A DNA stretch of 64,000 nt from Dryomyza anilis (lineage: Eukaryota > Arthropoda > Insecta > Diptera > Dryomyzidae). Each line of letters opens with the position of its first letter. Position 1 is the stretch's first letter. Shown piece after piece: positions 34,351 to 44,400 of this stretch. Made by a program: the position numbers and the translations under genes. The stretch spans positions 5,556,630 to 5,620,629 of the forward strand of contig OX638131.1 in NCBI GenBank assembly GCA_951804985.1, given 5' to 3'. A model generated the notes under the pieces. That model made no database searches and was not told the origin of the DNA. It saw only the letters and a program-made list of their open reading frames with translations.

Positions 34351-35178
34351 TGTCTTTCTATTTACGATCCGTTTCCTGATGACGTTGAGCATAAACCGAT
34401 AAAAATATTAGAATTATTTCTTATTTGGAACAGATTATAAATTGGAAGAAATTATAGTATCCCAGATTACTGATTTTTCATATCAAACAATTAACGACTT
34501 TAGTTATAAAGGTTAATGGTGTTTTTATTTGTGTTATTTACTTATGACTCAGGTTCTAACCCGATGCAAAATATTAGACAATATCCAAAATTATTGGTAC
34601 ATAATACATCACTACATGTTTCTGATTTTTGGTGAAGATGGATGTTCTTTTCTTTGTGAATCGATTCTTTATGACATTTTAACATAATCTAAAACAAAAT
34701 ATAGAACAATTTTCGAAATGATAGGACGTCATTCATAATATATATCTATGCTTGTGTTCCGTTTCTTAATGACTCATTCCCGAAATTATTGAGATAGATT
34801 ATATCCTCCGCTGTATTTCCATGTTGATACCAATTCGTTCCGATTCCTTAGGTCATTGTCCGATACAAAATATCAAACGATTTCCGAAATTTTTGGATAT
34901 TTTCTATTTGTAGTCCATTTCTTAATGAATTATATCATAAACAGATACAAAATATCGGTCAACTTACGTAATTATTGGGATAGATCACATGCTTTTGATC
35001 TTTTGATATCACATTTCCGATCACTTGAAATGGGTTTCTACCTCATGGATTTCTATTTGTGACTTGATACATTATATTCGATAATTTCGGTAATCATTAA
35101 AGTAGAATATCTCATATTTATGATTTTTAGTAGCAAACGATATGTCTGTTTTAATCTGTTTTCCGTTCTTTTACTTCT

Positions 35179-35517
35179 CAGTCTGACATCTCTCGGACCT
35201 CTTCGAAGATATAACTTTTCTCAAACTAAGTGCGATAAAAAAATATGATCTTCTGCTTTATCACTACTATTTGTTTAAATTTTGTGAACAATAAAATTTA
35301 AGGAAAAGATACGATATTTAAATATATATCACAGCGAATCAATCTCAATATTCAATGCGATATCGATACAGAACGGTTTTTTTTCGTTACGATATCTGCG
35401 TATATCTTAGGACGAATTATAGCATAATTTAGATACCAAATATCGTAATCGAGATCGAAGGAATTCCACGACATCTCAAAACTGTCTCGAAGAGCTATCG
35501 AATGTAATGTCAGACTG
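35179..35517 (+). mobile_element. MITE-B copy, 339 bp, CAGTCTGACAT ends
   Basis: The terminal inverted repeats CAGTCTGACAT (35,179-35,189) and ATGTCAGACTG (35,507-35,517) are perfect. The interior has CTCAAACTAAGTGCGATAAA, TACGATATTTAAATAT, ATTCAATGCGATATCGAT, TCGTTACGATATCTGCGTAT and GAATTCCACGACATCTC in the order shared by copies at 37,699 (inverted), 40,766 and 60,407. Many short GATATCG and TCTCGA palindromes give it internal secondary structure. No coding capacity. Confidence 0.85.
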
Positions 35518-37698
35518 GGTTATGTCAAAATTTCCGACATTTTACGGTATTATTTCGGTAAATTATGGCAAACACATAAAATATAGAACCTTTTAAAAAA
35601 CTGAATGTCTATATTTAGCAACCCAAAGTAATTTCGTTTATGATCAATTCTAAGCTGAAAAGTTCTACAACATTATTCAACTGCAAAAGCGAATCCATTT
35701 TAACGATCACTATCATAATCTTGACAAACGCATAAAACTAACACATCCTAAACGAAAAAACAGACATAAATCAAATTTTCTTTTCACACAACATTCTCTA
35801 TGTTTTTCTGCCGTTTTCTGCCTGTCTGCCTACATTTTGTAAATATTCATCTAAGCACTTTTTTCATATCCTCTCTACTACATATCCTATCCTTGCTGTA
35901 CCACACGACGACCCATGCTCGTACCAAATTGGCATCTAAATTTCATGAATAATTTGTTAACGCACATTTTTTGGCATACATCAGCAGCTTGCTCTGGCAG
36001 TATACTAAAAGCAGGACATGTCGTCGGAAGGGGGGTTTTGCAGTTTTATGGTCAACAATGTTGCCTTTCATAAAATCTGTAAGCACATAAAATATAAAAA
36101 GCTGCGAAAACTCATCTCGTCACTGTGTGTTGCTCCATTCGCTGTGTTTTATGAAAATTTTCCGCTCGTTTCTTTTTTTTTAAGGACTCCTTGTTGACAG
36201 GATTTACGCTCGTTTCCATCGGTGGGGTTGCGAATAATTTTTATGTTCGCTGGGCGTTACCAGCTGCTGGCTGACTGGCGGCTATATACCAGAGAAGATA
36301 TATAAAATATAGATGTATATAGACAGTGGAAAGTATTGGTAATGTGGATGCTGAGAAACTGCGAGCAGTTTCGCACTCCATTTGGTGCTGCTTTTCACGA
36401 GAAAAGCTGCTATTTTGATGTATGTTGGGGTTATTGTCGGGGTTCAGCGGGTTGCAAAATACCATATCATGGTATGGTATGCCATGCCATGTTATGCTAA
36501 GTAAGCTGCATTTCTACTTTCAACTTTTTAGAGTTTTCACAATTTATGTTATGCGCGATGTTGGGGAGGACTATAAAAACGGGCGCTGTTGTATGTTTAA
36601 TTTTAAACGGTTTTTATGCCAGCACTTTATGTGTAAAATACAAAGAAGAAAATCAATAAATTCCGTTTTTATGGGTTCTATATGTGAGATGGAGATTTTG
36701 GCAAGTTCAAAGAGTTTAAAGTTGCTATACGATATTTAGCATACTACAGCATTAAATAAGCATTATCAAGATCGTGAACAATTCGATACTAAATATATAA
36801 TGGTGATATCTGCTTTAGAGTTTATACGTATTGTACTTTTTGATTTGTTTATAAAAGTCGATATTTTAAAGTTTTTGAAAAAGGAAACGGAAGAGTTTGT
36901 ACTTTAAGAATATGGAAAGAATTAGAAATATACCGATTATAATAGGACTTCGCTGCTAGACCAAACATATGTTCCGGGATCAGATGTTCCATTCACGTTT
37001 TACGTATTCCTCTTAGGGATGACAATATATAAAAATAAATATGTCAGATTCACTTGTTTAAAATCTTCCTTAAATTTTCAATAAATTCGTAGCAGTTTAA
37101 ACTAATAAAATCAGACAGAGACGAACTAACCACACAAGCCAATCGAGCTTCCCTCAGTAGAAGAAATATAATTTCGGAACGTATAAATTCTCATAAGCAT
37201 AAATAAACCATAATTATTTATGTTAATGTTCCGTCCAGACGTAGAGAAGGCCTATACAATAACATTTCTAATAGGGTAGACAATAGTCTTCTTCTTTATG
37301 GAAAAAGATCGATGTACATCTTCTTTTTTATTGAAAAACGGACTGATGTACCTGTTTCAAGGAACTGTTCCGATACTTATTTTGCAACGATATCTATTTA
37401 ACTGGATATACCAAGTATGCTCTTCGTTTGGAAGTCGCATATAATGTACTGCGAAATGCCGAAGAACGTTTTCGGTATCGATTTCTGATATCAATTTCAC
37501 CCTTATTTTTTATGAAAAGTTGGCCAGGATATTGAACCGACAAATTGAGGTATAGTTTGAGAATAGTTTGACCACTCATACCTTAAATACTTTAGAAATA
37601 TGTTCGATATCGGAATAAGGACAAAATAAAAATCTATGCAATTAAGATTGATCACTTGTATCTCTTAGTTTATTCTAAAATGTCCTCGAATCAACTAC
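35518..37698. other. Spacer, no gene
   Basis: Mostly unique. A GC-richer part at 35,980-36,440 has no supportable exon. At 36,458-36,495 a patch of overlapping CATGGTATG/CATGCCATG words forms a small palindromic microsatellite. The 105-codon plus frame at 36,422-36,739 and others show no recognised domain. From 37,390 to 37,600 there are scattered GATATC/TCGATATC words but no recognisable MITE-B ends. Confidence 0.4.
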
Positions 37699-38130
37699 CA
37701 AGTCTACCATTCTACCGGCCTCAGCAGTCCAGAGGTAGCGCGCTGGACTTGCATTCTGAAGGTCATTCTGAAAAAAAAAAAAAAAAAAAAAAAAACACCA
37801 TTCGATTCAATATGGCTTGGAGACTGTTTCGAGATGTCGTGGAATCCATTCGATTTCTATTACGATTTCGTATCTATATTATACTACAATTCGTTCTAAG
37901 ATGTAGATATCGTAACGAGATATTACAGTTTATTCGAAACGAGAAAAAAACGATTCTATATCGATATCGCATCGAATATCGAGATTGATTCGAAAAACAT
38001 TGCGATATCGTGTGATAAATATTAAAATTGTACGAAAATTTTAAAAAATTAGTAGTGACAAAGATTGTACTTTTTATCACAGTTAGTTCGAGAAAACTTC
38101 GATCATTGAAGAGCTCCGATGGCAGACTGG
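37699..38130 (-). mobile_element. MITE-B copy, inverted, carrying a retroinsertion
   Basis: The outer ends are CAAGTCTACCATTC (left) and GATGGCAGACTGG (ends 38,130). The interior is the reverse complement of the copy at 35,179 block by block (GGAATCCATTCGATT, AGATGTAGATATCGTAACGAG, GCATCGAATATCGAGATTGA). Total length is 432 bp. Removing the insertion at 37,713-37,796 plus one 7-bp duplication leaves 341 bp, matching the 339-bp copy, which confirms both the element borders and the insertion borders. Confidence 0.85.
37713..37796 (+). mobile_element. tRNA-like short retroinsertion (SINE-like) with poly(A) and 7-bp target duplication
   Basis: The 84-bp insert starts TACCGGCCTCAG and ends in 25 A residues plus C (37,771-37,796). 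It is flanked by ACCATTC on both sides (37,706-37,712 and 37,797-37,803). Its body resembles the 5' two thirds of a tRNA: CAGAGGTAGCGCGC is like an A box/D arm, followed by CTGGACTTGCATTCTGAAGGTC, like an anticodon arm with weak pairing and then AAGGTC. No B box or acceptor 3' half is present, so it is not a functional tRNA. Poly(A) plus target duplication is the signature of LINE-driven retroposition. It may be a 5' fragment of a tRNA-derived SINE or a tRNA fragment retrocopy; the parental tRNA was not identified with certainty. Confidence 0.75.
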
Positions 38131-38249
38131 TTATGAAAAGTTTTAAAATTTTGAATCGATATAAGACTGAGAAAGAATATATATTTCGAAGTTCCTTCGA
38201 GAATTTTTGGAGATATTTGAAGGCTCCGAGTTATAGTGTTTTATACATC

Positions 38250-38350
38250 CATGAAATCCAAAACGAAATTTTTGGCATTCTTCAGGAATATTTGGGGCAT
38301 ATTTCTGGAAAAAAAAACACAGCTAAATGGAATATTTTGGTTGACATTTT
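38250..38350. repeat. Family D fragment
   Basis: GGAATATTTGGGGCATATTTCTGGAAAA is followed by ACACAGCTAAATGGAATATTTTGG. This matches the block at 43,755-43,810 (AAATATTTTGGGCATATAACC, GCACAGCTAAATGAAATATC) and more weakly 13,255-13,300 and 15,040-15,090. It directly follows the MITE-B copy and gives no gene signal. Confidence 0.6.
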
Positions 38351-38440
38351 GTTGAATTGAAGGCAAATTTTCGGACTAGTAATGGGCATAAAATAAACTT
38401 TATTTTTTTTTTGTAAGGTTTTGAATTTCCTTTGTCGAAA

Positions 38441-39250
38441 TTTTGTCACCAAATATTCTGAGATTTCTTAACGATATAGCGTGTATAGATTCGATTTGTC
38501 CGTGGAGTTTAACACGAATTGAGGTTCTCTATCGGTTCGATTTAGAAATAATTCTCGTGCCGAGAAAACTTCATTATCTCGTTTCGATGTTTGCGTACAA
38601 CTTAGAAAGAATTGTAGTATTATATCGAGAGAAAAACGTAACCGAGATCGATTGAATTCCCCGAAATCTCGAGACAGTCTCGAAGCGATATCGATCGAAT
38701 GGTAGACTGTACGAGAGAATTTTAAAAATTAATATCAATAAAGAAATAAGATGGACATTTTTTTAACGAAGTTATTCGAGAAGGCTTCGAAGCATTTCCG
38801 AGACATGACAGACTGTGTTGTTGTAATATACGAGAAATTTTAAAAATTAGAAGTGATAATCAAACTTTTTGAGTTAGTTCGAGAATCTTTAAGACATCGA
38901 TTGCCGCCGAGACAGAGCCAGATTGGATTCAAACAATGTTTAAACTGAAATTTTCATTATAACTAATTTTCCACGAAGGTCTACGAGACATGACAACCTG
39001 GCCATGTCTCGTAGACCTTCGATACTTCTGAGCTTTCTCGAATAAACGTCAATAAAAAAGTTCGATCACGTTGTTTTTTCGATTCTAATTTCTGAAAATT
39101 CTCGTACATTCAAATTCTACGATATTTAAATATTTAACACATCGATATTGCAATATTTTTCGAAGTAATCTCGAACTTTGATTAGTTTTTTCTTCAATAT
39201 CGTTCCGATTTCGAATTACATATCGTATCGAGATAACTCCGACAGAAAGT
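38441..39250. repeat. Cluster of diverged MITE-B copies
   Basis: Several damaged copies overlap. One runs to GATCGAATGGTAGACTG at about 38,697-38,709, with AACTTCATTATCTCGTTTCGATG and GAATTCCCCGAAATCTCGAGAC upstream. Another uses GAGACATGACAGACTG near 38,800-38,817. A third in the opposite orientation starts near 39,003 and runs through TACGATATTTAAATATTTAAC and CATCGATATTGCAATATTTTTCG to about 39,235. At 38,974-39,021 two ends face each other as a 19-bp perfect stem with a 10-base loop. No genes. Confidence 0.65.
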
Positions 39251-40765
39251 ATCGATATCTAGCTACCATGTAGGTGCAATTTGACGCTAGATATCGTGTG
39301 ATTTCTTCATCTACTCGCATTGATCTTGTAACGATATCGAAACGAATAGTGGGACTTATCATAATATTCTGTAATCCACCTAAAAAACCTTTTATTGAGA
39401 AGAATTTAACCGAATTGTTCAAAATTAAAACATTTTCATAAGAGAATAATCTGAATAATGCAAGTTTTTTTCTGAGACAATTCGAGATAAATGCTTTAAA
39501 AACTTGACTCTCTGAATCAACTCTTCTTTGAAACATCTTTGAAACCAAATTTGCTTCTTTAATCTCGCCTTTTTCAACATATTCGCCTGCACTTCTCAAA
39601 GTCCTGAAATTCTATTTTATTTTGACTGCTTCGATAACAGAGCTGTTGACTTGTTCTCATCAATGGCATTATCGTGTTGACTTATACGCTTCATTACGTA
39701 CTCCTGCAAAGATTTTCATGCATTGCAGTTGCTTTAATTACACTTTCTCCAGCCGTTGGTGCCACAGAATTGGGCCATTTTCTACAGACTCCACACTGGT
39801 AAATATCTGCTGGCGCTGAATATCCTTAAATCCAGCAAAGGCACCACACACAGCCTGTTGTATATAGTCATTAATCTAAAGTCGGCGTTATACTCCACGC
39901 CAGACCCCACGACCCACATGCATGCTCATTATCAACACACTATCGTCGCCATGTTGTTTTATTTTTATTATAAAATATGTTTGTGTGAGTGAGGATGTGA
40001 CGTGTGTGTGAGTGTGTGTGTGAGTGTGTGTGTGCTTAAAGCATCCTTTTTGCACATTACAGTGTTAATGTGCCTCACAGCCACATAGAAACCCAGCAAA
40101 TTTTAACCAAGTAACGACGAGCCAACTGTCTTTGTGTGTATGGAGTGTGGTGTATGGAGCATGTGTGAGTGAGATTGTTTAATATTTATGTATGTATTTA
40201 AGTGTTGTATATATATATAATATATATACTCGAAAGTCAGTGTGTATGTCTTTTGATGCTTACTCAACACATGCTCTGGTGTGGAAATCTTTCGGTGTTA
40301 ATGATTTTTCACACAGACACACACACACAGCCACCCAGTGAGTCTGAGTTCTAGTGGAGCATGCAAAGGACATGGCAAGGATGCAATTGCTATCCTGTAT
40401 TTCAAGTGTAAAACTGTGCTGTTCGGTTCGCTACTGACATGGCTAAAATGTTAATGTTGCTTTTTGACCATCATTATTAACAACATCAACAACTTGATGT
40501 TTGTCGAGTCGTCGAGTCGCAACAACGATGTGTGGAGGAAGAGTTATGTAGACAACTTTGTGCAAAGGCTTAAATAAAATAAACGTTTTATGAGGCTTGG
40601 CGTGTAAATAGCAGTTTTTGCATTGCTGTTGCGTTTTATAATTCGCATGTGGTTTACGGCGACGAAGCGTGCGAGAGAGACAGCTATAAGCATGTTTTAA
40701 GCTGGAGTTATACATTACGTAACGTGATCAAATGTCATCGAAACGGAACGTACCCTGTCTTTAAT
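39251..40765. other. Spacer with GT-rich simple sequence, no gene
   Basis: GATATCTAGC / GCTAGATATC at about 39,251-39,292 is a small inverted pair. The DNA is GC-richer and unique-looking from 39,620 to 40,720, with overlapping frames of 60-127 codons on both strands and no domain. ATATATATATAATATATATA lies near 40,208-40,228 and ACACACACAC near 40,317-40,329. No exon could be supported. Confidence 0.4.
39985..40033 (+). repeat. GT/GA microsatellite
   Basis: GTGTGTGAG repeats: short runs of GTGTGTGTG interrupted by AG three times over about 50 bp. Ordinary simple sequence. Confidence 0.85.
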
Positions 40766-40980
40766 TTCTCGGAGCTATTTTATGATCGAAGTTTTCTCGA
40801 ACTAATTGCGATAAAAAAGTTCGATCTCGTAGCTTTTTCAGTGTTTTTTTTTTAAATATTTATCACATCGATAAAGCAATGTTTTTCGAAATTAAGCTCG
40901 ATATTCGATGCGATATCGATCCAGAATTGTTTTTTTCTCGAAAAAGTCTCGAAGCGATATCGAATCGAATGGCAGACTGG
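40766..40980 (+). mobile_element. MITE-B copy with internal deletion
   Basis: Starts with CTCGGAGCTATTTTATGATCGAAG and ends GAATCGAATGGCAGACTGG at 40,980. The middle block from the fixed copies (the ATTATCTCGTTACGATATCTGCG region) is missing between CCAGAATTGTTTTTTTCTCG and AAAAAGTCTCGAAGCG. The left terminal CAGTCTG was not recognised. Confidence 0.75.
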
Positions 40981-40998
40981 AGTAGATCGAGGAAAAGA

Positions 40999-41170
40999 TT
41001 ATAGGCTACAGGAGACAGGAAAGATGGAGTAGTATAGGTGGGTGTTTGTTTTGAACTTGCCAATATCAAAAATGTCGTGAAGAACAGACACAGTTAGATT
41101 GTTCCACAAACGTATCGTGCGACTGAGGAACGAATTTTCTCAGTAATTCGGAGATTTCTACGTTCCATTC
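40999..41170 (-). pseudogene. C-terminal fragment of a Jockey/CR1-like non-LTR element
   Basis: On the minus strand the frame SRTIRLWNNLTVSVLHDIF is followed by DIGKFKTNTHLYYSIF and a TAA at 41,001-40,999. It matches the C-terminal SRTIRLWNNFPASDFP of the pseudogene at 22,803-24,100 and extends into a better-preserved end. Upstream reverse-transcriptase motifs are absent, so only the last 45-60 codons remain. It abuts the MITE-B copy, separated by about 18 bp. It is a different copy from the one at 22.8 kb, with distinct downstream sequence. Confidence 0.8.
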
Positions 41171-41885
41171 CGTTCCGGTCACCGATTTGAGAACGTACGT
41201 CTATTATAACTCCCTCTATAGCATTAACCAAATCAAGTAACGACAATGGCACATATTATAAATCTACTTTAATAGAGTTTCTACAATTTTGAGCATTAAT
41301 CAATTTCACAAAATACTTGCGATCAATTATAACAACCAAAAACCAGTAGTCAGCAGGCACTTTAAGCCGCCTGCAGTGCTGCCAGATTGGCATCGGTGAA
41401 TTGTAACAGTGAATTGTAACAGCAACGCACAACGTTGAGCCCCAACGAAAATGTCAAATGTCAGTCAAAGCCAACGAGAGGAGCGCGCGTTGCCAAAATG
41501 CGCGATTAGCCGCAGTCAGTGACTGGTGCCATGCGAGCGAGAGTGAGACACAGCATACAGAAAACCGTTACGCGCAGCATGTTTCTTTTTTTTTTCATTT
41601 TGTAGCACTATTTAATTCATTTGCAGATTGATGGATGTGTTCAGTGAGCACCTACGAGTGTGCGACTTGCATAACGTTGTCGAGATAACGTTTGGCAACA
41701 TTGGCCACATACACTCATTCATTATTTCATTCACTCTCTCTCTCGATCGCTGTCTCTCTGTCCCACGCACTCTCGCGCAATGTGGACTTTATTCGGTTAA
41801 AGGCTACACATAAAAAATGATGTACACTATTGTTATGCATCGTATGCATAAAAATGCTGTCTGTATGTTATCGCTTGCAAATAGC
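41171..41885. other. GC-richer island, possible regulatory DNA, no gene
   Basis: From 41,380 to 41,820 the DNA is GC-richer and unique. It has GTGAATTGTAACA twice (about 41,396 and 41,409), GAGAGGAGCGCGCG near 41,476, GCGAGCGAGAGTGAGACACAG near 41,535 and CTCTCTCTCTCGATCGCTGTC near 41,732. GA-rich repeats of this kind bind GAGA factor in flies, so an enhancer or promoter is conceivable, but no transcription start or exon can be shown. Confidence 0.3.
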
Positions 41886-42223
41886 AAAATGCGAAATTTT
41901 GAAAATCTTGTCATGACAAAAGGGCGAATCTTTTCGTTTTTTTAACATAACTTTTTATTGGTACAAGACAAAATAGTTGTGTAAAGGAATTAATTGTTTG
42001 TTTTTAAAGCAACTATCGATTGGCATCATTATTTTTCTTATTTGCAAAAACAATTTTTTGCAAATTATGTTTTAATAATAATGCGCCACGTAGGTGCTTT
42101 AAAAACAAATAATTCTTGCTTTTACACCACTATTTTATCTCCTGCAAGTAAAAAGTTATAAACCGAAACGATTCGCCCTTTTGGCATGACAAGACTTTTC
42201 AATTTTTCAAATTCGCCCTCTTT
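41886..42223. mobile_element. MITE-C, long terminal inverted repeats, ~338 bp
   Basis: The left arm GCGAAATTTTGAAAATCTTG, TCATGACAAAAGGGCGAATC pairs with the right arm, which in reverse complement reads GGGCGAATTTGAAAAATTGA, AAAGTCTTGTCATGCCAAAA, GGGCGAATC. Similarity continues inward over about 110-120 bp (AACTTTTTA, AAAATAGTNGTGTAAA, TTTGTTTTTAAAGCA). The centre is AT-rich with a TTTGCAAAAA / TTTTTTGCAAA inverted pair. The AGGGCGAAT word is repeated inside each arm. There is no transposase. A stray related word, ATTCGCCCCTTTGGAATGAT, lies at about 42,328-42,347. Confidence 0.8.
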
Positions 42224-43540
42224 TGGTTTTGTCTTTTGCGGCTAGAAATATCCAACAAAACCACTCGCAGTATACTTGAGGAAAAACTAACTTCAAAAAT
42301 GTAAAAAAAAACGTCAATAATTTCACATTCGCCCCTTTGGAATGATAGTGACGATATTTTATCTTCATAAATATTATATTCATAATATTAACCCGAGTTA
42401 AATATATAGCAAGGTCAAAGAAATTTAGAAACAGCCACATACAAAAGTTTTGGCAGGTTCGAGGCAGTTTAGAAACATTTTTCGAAATATTTCAAACAGA
42501 CAAAGGCGGTGTTTGTATCACAAGATGTCTGTTTTCTAACCGTTCCCATTTTTACAGTGTATGAATTGACTTTTGTGGGCGCCTGCTACATCGCGACGTA
42601 CGTCAAGTTGTCGCATTGTAAATGAATTTCGTATCTGAAACGCATTAAAATTATTTTCCTTTATTTTTTTAATTGTATGGTTGTTAATGTAAATGTTGGC
42701 ACCACGTGGTGAATTTCCCAAAAAAACAAACAGTAGTTGTTTCGGTTCGTAGGTGTAACGCCGCTTTTTCCGGCCGCCGTTTAAATTTTTTGATTTTTCC
42801 ATAAATTATGCAGATAAGCAATGTTTTCGTAATTATTTTGTTTAATTGTTTTAATGCCGCGTCATTGTCTGCTGGCTGCGCTGACTGCTGACTGAGGCTA
42901 TGACTGAGGACTGCCGCAGTCACTCAGAGGTCATGAAGTTGCGCAAATGACGTGCGGTAATTACTTCAACTTAAAATACAGCGTATAATTAACATGCTTT
43001 CTCTTTGTGCACAATTTTAAATGTCATTTTTTATTTTTGAAACATTTTTTTTTTGTATTATACCCGATTTCCCAAATTGCCACAAACCACCCAAACAGAA
43101 AGACAGGCAGACAGACAGCCATGTTGGGGTTGCTACTTAAAATTCCGGCAGCATCGCTTCACAACTTCCCAGCTCGCGCAGCAACAGCAGAAGCAGTAGC
43201 AGCAGCAGCAGCTTTCGAGCGAAAAATGACGCAAAATAAATGAAAATACTGCGAGAGTAGCTCGTTCACAAGAGTGCTTACGGCGTCCGCAAGGAGCTGT
43301 TGAAGTGGCAAATTTTCACAGGCAACGACGACGACGACCGACAGTGGTAACGACCATGGACACTTGGGCAGGAGTCGCCATGGGCAGGAGGGGCGCACAA
43401 AATACACAGAGACCAAATCGACATACAGTGGGGCAACGAGTATCTGAGAATTGCGAAAAATGCAAATTTTATATTATTCTCAGAGACTTCTTTTGATTAT
43501 CTAAAATATGGCATCAGCCATTTAATATCAAGAAGATGGT
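42224..43540. other. Spacer with a family D fragment and CAG run, no gene
   Basis: At 42,470-42,545, CGAAATATTTCAAACAGACAAAGG and GTTTGTATCACAAGATGTCTG match family D at 43,600 and 44,100. The DNA is GC-richer from 42,700 to 43,450, with GCAGCAACAGCAGAAGCAG at about 43,178 and a CGACGACGACGACC run near 43,327. Open frames (78-88 codons) overlap on both strands; an Ala-rich run in one comes from the CAG repeat. No exon could be supported. Confidence 0.4.
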
Positions 43541-44300
43541 TTTTTTTAATATATATATTTTTTTTGAAAATCCCCAGACATAATTTTTGGCATGGTCGAA
43601 ACATTTTTTCGACATATTTCAGAGACTTAAAGGCAAAGTTTGTATCACAAGCTGTCTGTTTTCTGCCCGTTTCTAAAATATGCCGTGAAATTGCCATTTA
43701 AACTGCCCCCAAAATTTTAAAACCTGCCCGAGACAAATTTCTGGAATTTTTCAGAAATATTTTGGGCATATAACCGGAAAACGCACAGCTAAATGAAATA
43801 TCTTGGGTAGTGTATAGCAGGTTGTAAAATATGATGGCATTTTAATGGCAGATTCACGCCATATTTGGGGAATGGGCAGAAAACAGACAGCTTGTGATAC
43901 AAACTCCTCCTTTGTCTGTTTGAAATATGTCAAGTAAAAGTTTCTGAACTGCCTCGACCTTGCCAATAATTTTATTCGATATTCGATTTATCTGTAAAAA
44001 ATGTCCGATAACTCCCGAAAATTGACAGAAATTTTCTCTCGAGATGTTTCTTTTAAAATTTACATCAGACACAATCAGTGCCGAAAGTTTACAAACATTT
44101 TTTCGACATATTTCAAACAGTTAAAGGCGGAGTTTGTATTACAAGCTGACTGTTTACTACCTGTTTCGCAAACATGCCGTGAATCTGCCATTAAAATTCC
44201 ACAAAATTTGACAAGCTGCTATATTATAAAAAATTCTATTTATCTGTGTGTAAGCTGAAAAAATGCCTGAAATATTCGTGAAAAATGGCAAAAATAATGT
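43541..44300. repeat. Family D repeats, including an inverted pair
   Basis: The block TTTTTCGACATATTTCAGAG...GTTTGTATCACAAGCTGTCT...GTTTTCTGCCCGTTTCT...ATATGCCGTGAA...TGCCATT runs forward at about 43,600-43,710, in reverse at about 43,830-43,940, and forward again at about 44,095-44,210. The first two face each other across about 120 bp containing the ATATTTTGGGCATATAACC block. Short frames in it carry no protein signature. The tandem and inverted layout with other copies at 13.2-15.1, 38.25 and 42.5 kb marks an abundant interspersed family. Confidence 0.75.
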
Positions 44301-44400
44301 CTCGGGCATAATATTTTATTTTAAAAATCTGAATTTTAATTTATTTATTTAATTTAAATTAGTACAACCCTGGTAGTAAAACATTATCATTTACTGTTTT

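Larger units (their letters stand above)
32551..35178. repeat. Old degenerate tandem satellite, CGAAATTATTGGGATAGAT type
   Basis: Loose repeats of about 100-150 bp carry GATACAAAATATC, then ATTTCCGAAATTATTGGGATA, then CTATTTGTGTTCCGTTTCTTAATGAC and TTTCTGATTTTTGGTATCAAACGAT. The CGAAATTATTGG anchor or a variant occurs near 33,004, 33,086, 33,442, 34,590, 34,714, 34,785, 34,887 and 34,970. Identity between units is low. The array has been a landing zone: a fold-back element, MITE-A copies and a second small tandem array lie within it. Confidence 0.6.

Noticed and set aside
37713..37796. Functional tRNA gene
   Set aside because: Only the 5' part is tRNA-like; the T arm, B box and 3' acceptor half are replaced by poly(A).
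43007..43243. Ala-rich 78-codon frame near a CAG run
   Set aside because: The Ala run comes from the repeat, an opposing 85-codon frame overlaps it, and no domain or splice context is visible.
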